From contig JAVSML010019047.1 of the NCBI GenBank assembly GCA_038503035.1, positions 79,219-143,218 of the forward strand: 64,000 nt of DNA, written 5' to 3'. Made by a program: the position numbers and the translations under genes. The number at the start of each line of letters is the position of its first letter. Position 1 is the first letter of the stretch. The notes beneath the pieces were generated by a model, which did not search any database, was not told the origin of the DNA, and saw nothing but the letters and a program-made list of their open reading frames with translations. Origin of the DNA: Crocodylus rhombifer. Its lineage: Eukaryota; Chordata; Crocodylia; Crocodylidae. Shown piece by piece: positions 60,062 through 64,000 of this stretch.

Positions 60062-60740
60062 GTAAGTAACAGCTGGTTCCCTTTAGTCTGTTCCTGTTAA
60101 CTGTGGACTATTGTAATTGTTCTTTCAACTGGTATCACAGCAGTACTACAAATTAATCTGTACTACTTGAAATTTGTCTACTGTCTTCAGAAGGAGTGGG
60201 AGAGAATCCTACTGTTGTATATACTTGTCCAATTTTACAAAATAAAAGTGGGATCCCTCAGTGACCCTTCATACACTGTAAATGTCATCCACTTTCATAC
60301 TAGTATGTGGGCTGTTATTTCCTCTCATTGTGAATGAGAGCATAGTTGCAGGAGTTTTTCACAGTTTGACTGGAATAACTTGCCTTTGCTCAAATTTTCT
60401 GCCACTATCACAAGGACTAATCCCTGGTAATGCCTAACATTTTGACATGGGAATAGGAAAAGGAAAAAAATGTTAAGGGGAAAAGCCAAAGAAAAAGGAA
60501 AAAAGAAGAAATCGAGCAGCAATAACTGTAAGGTGATCCATTGGCAGCAGAAACGGGGCACTAACCTGGCTCAGCCCCCACAAATGGAGGAAGCAGGTAG
60601 GGCCCTAGGGCAACCCAGCCACAAGCTGCTGCAGCAGGTGGGGAGGGACACACACACACACATACCCTGTGCACCCAGGACCACAGCCGGCTGAGCAGGC
60701 AGGTTAGTTTCTTTCTGGTTTTTTTTACCTGGGCTTGTGG
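60062..60740. other. Downstream of the last recognised LRR exon
   Basis: No terminal NLRP exon or poly(A) site is recognised. There is a short (CA)n run at about 60648-60662. Confidence 0.35.
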
Positions 60741-60779
60741 GGGGGGGACACAGATCGAGACCCTCAGAGAGCAGGAATC

Positions 60780-61410
60780 AGTGGGGTAGGGTCAGGGGCT
60801 CCCTGCTGCACTGTGGGGATTGCCCATGACCTGGGCTTTGCCCCATAACCCATTCACGGGTCTAGGCTGGGTTGTGAGGCAATCAGAGCCTGGTGGCTGG
60901 TCCAGAGGTGCAGGCAGGTGGTTCCCCCCACTGCGTGCACTGTGAGGGAGCTGGGGGAGGGGGGCCACATTCCCCCCCCCGCTGGCTTCCCCACACTGTG
61001 GACCTGGATGACCTGCCAGGCTCTGATTGCCCCATGACCTGGCCCAGCCAGGGCCTCATTCACAGTGAATCAGAGCCCAGTGGCAGCGCTGGGTAGCCAA
61101 GGGTGGGGGGCACACGGCCCCCTGATCTTTACATGGGGCATGGACAGGCTGCAGCTGCATGCTTTGCTCTGCCTGCTCCATGCCTTGCTGCTGCATTTGA
61201 AAGCAGTGTGGTGCCATGTGAGTCCCACTGCTAGGCAGGCCTTGCAGCTAGGCACATGGCACCGCACTGCGCCGCTTTCAGAGGCGGCAGTGAGGCAGGG
61301 AGCAGACAGAGCGCACCTTGCAGCTGCAGCCCACCTATGCCCCGTGCAAAGATCAGGGGGCCACGTGCCCTCTCCTTGGCTGCTCGGTGCTGCGCCTCTG
61401 TAGGAGCTGC
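60780..61410. repeat. Two adjacent imperfect palindromes, GC-rich
   Basis: The first has arms near 60880-60900 (GGCAATCAGAGCCTGG) and 61013-61030 (CCAGGCTCTGATTGCC), centre about 60955. The second spans about 61085-61405: 'GCCCCCTGATCTTTACATGGGG' faces 'CCCCGTGCAAAGATCAGGGGG', and 'GGTGCCATGTG' faces 'CACATGGCACC', centre about 61240. It is probably the interior of one or two foldback-type non-autonomous transposons. The longer frames here are products of composition. Confidence 0.6.
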
Positions 61411-62631
61411 CGGGCTGTGCTGGGCTCTTCCTGGGGATGACATGGAGCGGGCGTGCACTCAGCCCCTCCACCCCCAATTATTTTTTCACCTTTTGCCTAT
61501 GAAGTGGACACTCTTTTTGGGCAGCCAAGTTTCTCTGTCCTCCTCAGCCTGCCCATCTTTTCAGGCTTCATTGTTGAAAAGACAAGCAGGCCCAGTTATC
61601 TTGGTACATCCAGTTTGCTGTTTGGCAACAATCCCAGGTGGCTGTGAATGATTGCAAAGCTCTTTGTTTGACCAAACTCCCAAAGTGTTAGGTGAAATGC
61701 TATTTCAGACCAGCATAGATACTGAACTAAGAGGTCAGAGAAGTCTCTTAGAGCTACCCCTGGATTTTTTGGACCACTGAGTATCCCCATAGAGTGGGGC
61801 TGTCTGTATAAGTGCTGACCCCATGGGTAAGGGCTGCACAATCCCACTCTTCAGATGGAGGAAAGAATTTCTCTCCCCTTCAGTGCTTACTGAATGCGGA
61901 GGGAACAGAAAAGGTTCTGGGTTAGCCCAATTATTCTCCTCAGTTTTCTCACATGAAAAGCCCCTGCTGGAAGTGAGATTTGCCAGGCAGGGAGTGAAGG
62001 TGACAAAGATACTGAGGGCTTTGGCACCAGGGCAACATCACTATGGTGTGTTATGTGTTGTACTTCATCGGGACAGAGCTTTCAGGGGTGATACCTGTAG
62101 AGAAAGCTGACTTTTCCCTTTACTTCTCTTATTTTCCCAACATGCTAAACATTTTTGATGTAAGTAAAGGTAAACAGCAAGAGATGGAGTCTGTGAAAGA
62201 GCTAAAACCTGACTTGGTCATAGAATGGACCTGAATTGGATCTTTTTCACCTGCATGCTTCAAGGCTGGGTGCTCACTTAGAAGATGACTTAGTAACAAG
62301 GGGTACAGAAGAGAGACAACTCCCGTCCTCTTTAAGGAGAATTCTGTCCACTCACAGGAACTCCAGCAACATATTTCAGCTCCTGTGGTAAAGAACTGGT
62401 TGCATATTATAGGGCCAACCCTCCTGCTTGGGGATCAGAGGAGTTGATTTGCCCCATGTTTGGTCTAAGTCTATGGACAGCCACCTCCAAAAGAGTCATT
62501 ATGATGCAACTATTATATCTGCAGACTCCTGCAATGATACAAGTGAGCTAAATTGCAGCAAATTTATCCTGTGCATGAAACGGTGTGAAGACTGCAATGA
62601 CTCTGCTACAGTTGTATTGTTAGTAGTTACA
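61411..62631. other. Intergenic, nothing recognised
   Basis: I see no exon and no named repeat in this part. Confidence 0.35.
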
Positions 62632-62868
62632 GGGCCCATCTACACATTCATTAATGCACCTTAGATATTGCGCATTTAGTGTAGTACTTCCTTAATAAAG
62701 TACTAAGTAAAAGTGCAGTAGTGAAAGCTCATGGTTATGTAGTGATGTTGGCTGTGCATTTGCCTAATAACACTATGCAGTAAGCTATTACCATGGTTTT
62801 TGCCATGACATGCTACTATGCAGTGTTATTAGGCTAATGCGCAGTAAACATCTCGTGTAGATGCGCTC
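62632..62868. mobile_element. GGGC-type palindromic MITE
   Basis: It starts GGGCCCATCTACAC and ends GTGTAGATGCGCTC, inverted copies, with ACA directly outside both ends (62629-62631 and 62869-62871), a 3-bp target duplication. The A/T-rich interior has TTAGTACTT-like and TGCGCAGTA palindromic motifs shared with 10566-10823 and 32620-32866. Confidence 0.7.
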
Positions 62869-63120
62869 ACACTGACCTATTATTTAATATCCAATATAAC
62901 TGTTATATCTGCCTTTCCTTGGAGATATAGTAGCTCAGTGGGGCCAACTTTTTTGCCAGGCATATCATAAGGTAAGCCCTGCACACTCCCTGAGTGCCAT
63001 CCCAATTTCCACTGTTTTCTGCTCCCTGTTCCTTGCTTCCTAATTCCTGCCCTCATGTTCCCTGCTCTCTCTCAGATCTGCTGCATGTCACATGCAGATA
63101 ATCACAGTAATAGAGAATTC

Positions 63121-63335
63121 AGGCTGGAAGGGGCCTCCATAGTCCATTTAGTTCAACCCTCTGCCTGAGGCAGGGTCATCCCTATCCAAACCATCCCATG
63201 CAACCATAATCTAAACTCTACATAAGACTATCCTCAGCCCTGACACAACATAGACCTAACGCCGTAAGCTGCCACAGGTAAAGCAGGGGAACCACAGCAG
63301 CTAGTGTCCTGCTTCTGTAAAATGTTGTCTGTGGA
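63121..63335 (-). mobile_element. CR1 3' fragment, antisense
   Basis: It matches 8455-8640 closely ('GCCTGAGGCAGG.TCATCC', 'CAACCATAATCTAAACTCTACATAAGACT', 'GCCACAGGTAAA.CAGGGGA.CCA'). It starts with the CR1 3' end 'GGCTGGAAGGGGCCTCCATAGTCC'. It belongs to the same old subfamily as 1795-2292 and 7640-9800. Confidence 0.75.
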
Positions 63336-64000
63336 CTCATGGACCATCTCAAGCCAGCTGGCAGTGTCTGTTCTTTTAGCTGTTCAACTGGTGGCCCAAG
63401 AGGAATTATGTTGTGGACCCTGGGCTCCTATGTGACTGCTGTTTCCCCCCATCACTCCAGAGTCTCCAGCCCTCCCTCCTTCAGTGTTGCTTCCTTCCAT
63501 CACCTCAGCGGGCAGGGCACTGCACAGGAAGTTGAGGGTGAATCCAGGACTTTATGTGGATCGGGGCAGCATCGTGCCTACACGATATAGTAGTAGGTAG
63601 GTGCCTGTACAGGCATGAAGTGCAGTGGGTGTGAGGGGAAGAGGGGTGGGGCATTGTGCAGCAGGGCTTGGGGGAGAGGGTTGGAAGAAGTATCCATATG
63701 GCATGCACCTTGGTGGCCCATGCCTTGCATGCAATCCTTGGGGCATGTGGCTCCCAGCGCATAAACACCTGCCATGTGTCTTTTACAATATGCTACATTG
63801 GTGATGCGTACGGGGTGCATGTGGGTGCACATGCACCCTCTGAAATTGGTGGTGCACCTCCCAAAAGAAGTGCTGCTGACACTGCCAACGGTGCCTGTGG
63901 TTAGTCACTGCTCACACCCCCACCTTTCTTGCCACCACCGACACTGCTGGTGGCATTTGCAGTCGGTTGGTGATCACTGGTCAGCACTAGCCACCCCCCC
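63336..64000. other. Right edge of window, repeat-like, not identified
   Basis: About 63790-63990 has motifs such as GTGCATGTGGGTGCACATGCACCC and (G/C)-rich short repeats resembling the interior of a hAT-type repeat, cut by the window end. No gene is seen. Confidence 0.35.

Overview
This is a vertebrate nuclear DNA window, most likely crocodilian; a turtle is the main alternative. The evidence is CR1 LINEs of several ages, including a nearly full-length one with an SGNH-esterase ORF1, palindromic GGGC-ended MITEs resembling the MITE-like repeats described from crocodilians, hAT-derived repeats, MIR-like SINE relics and a CpG-island promoter. There is no bacterial-type gene organisation. Nearly all short ORFs are chance frames or pieces of transposons.

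Region 1 (about 430-13,560, + strand) is PSMD13, the Rpn9 lid subunit of the 26S proteasome. All 13 coding exons are visible, with GT/AG junctions and consistent phases, and they sum to 376 codons plus stop. The promoter is a CpG island with ETS-type and NRF1-type motifs. Introns carry CR1 fragments, a CR1 split by a hAT insertion (intron 9), two MITEs, a hAT-like repeat with CAGTG-type ends, and one copy of a 568-bp duplicated block.

Region 2 (about 13.6-48.4 kb) is intergenic and rich in repeats. It holds the second copy of the duplicated block (about 98% identical, directly abutting a CR1 3' end), more hAT and MITE copies, a 575-bp solo-LTR candidate with a 4-bp target duplication, an 815-bp foldback repeat, six or more CR1 copies in both orientations, a 4.4-kb near-complete CR1 on the - strand (37.4-41.9 kb), and two inverted copies of a GC-rich minisatellite-bearing repeat.

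Region 3 (48.77-60.06 kb, + strand) is an NLRP-family inflammasome-sensor gene in decay. An intact PYRIN exon is followed by two tentative linker exons, a 1.74-kb FISNA-NACHT exon with intact Walker A and B motifs but several in-frame stops and frameshifts, and four LRR exons (two of the canonical 171 nt, two halved). In mammals NLRP6 lies just downstream of PSMD13 on the same strand, so this is best read as the NLRP6-position gene turned into a unitary pseudogene whose exon-intron skeleton is still readable. Its PYRIN exon alone could still encode a small pyrin-only product.

Region 4 (60.1-64 kb) has no recognised gene. It contains two imperfect palindromes, a third GGGC-type MITE and a CR1 3' fragment.
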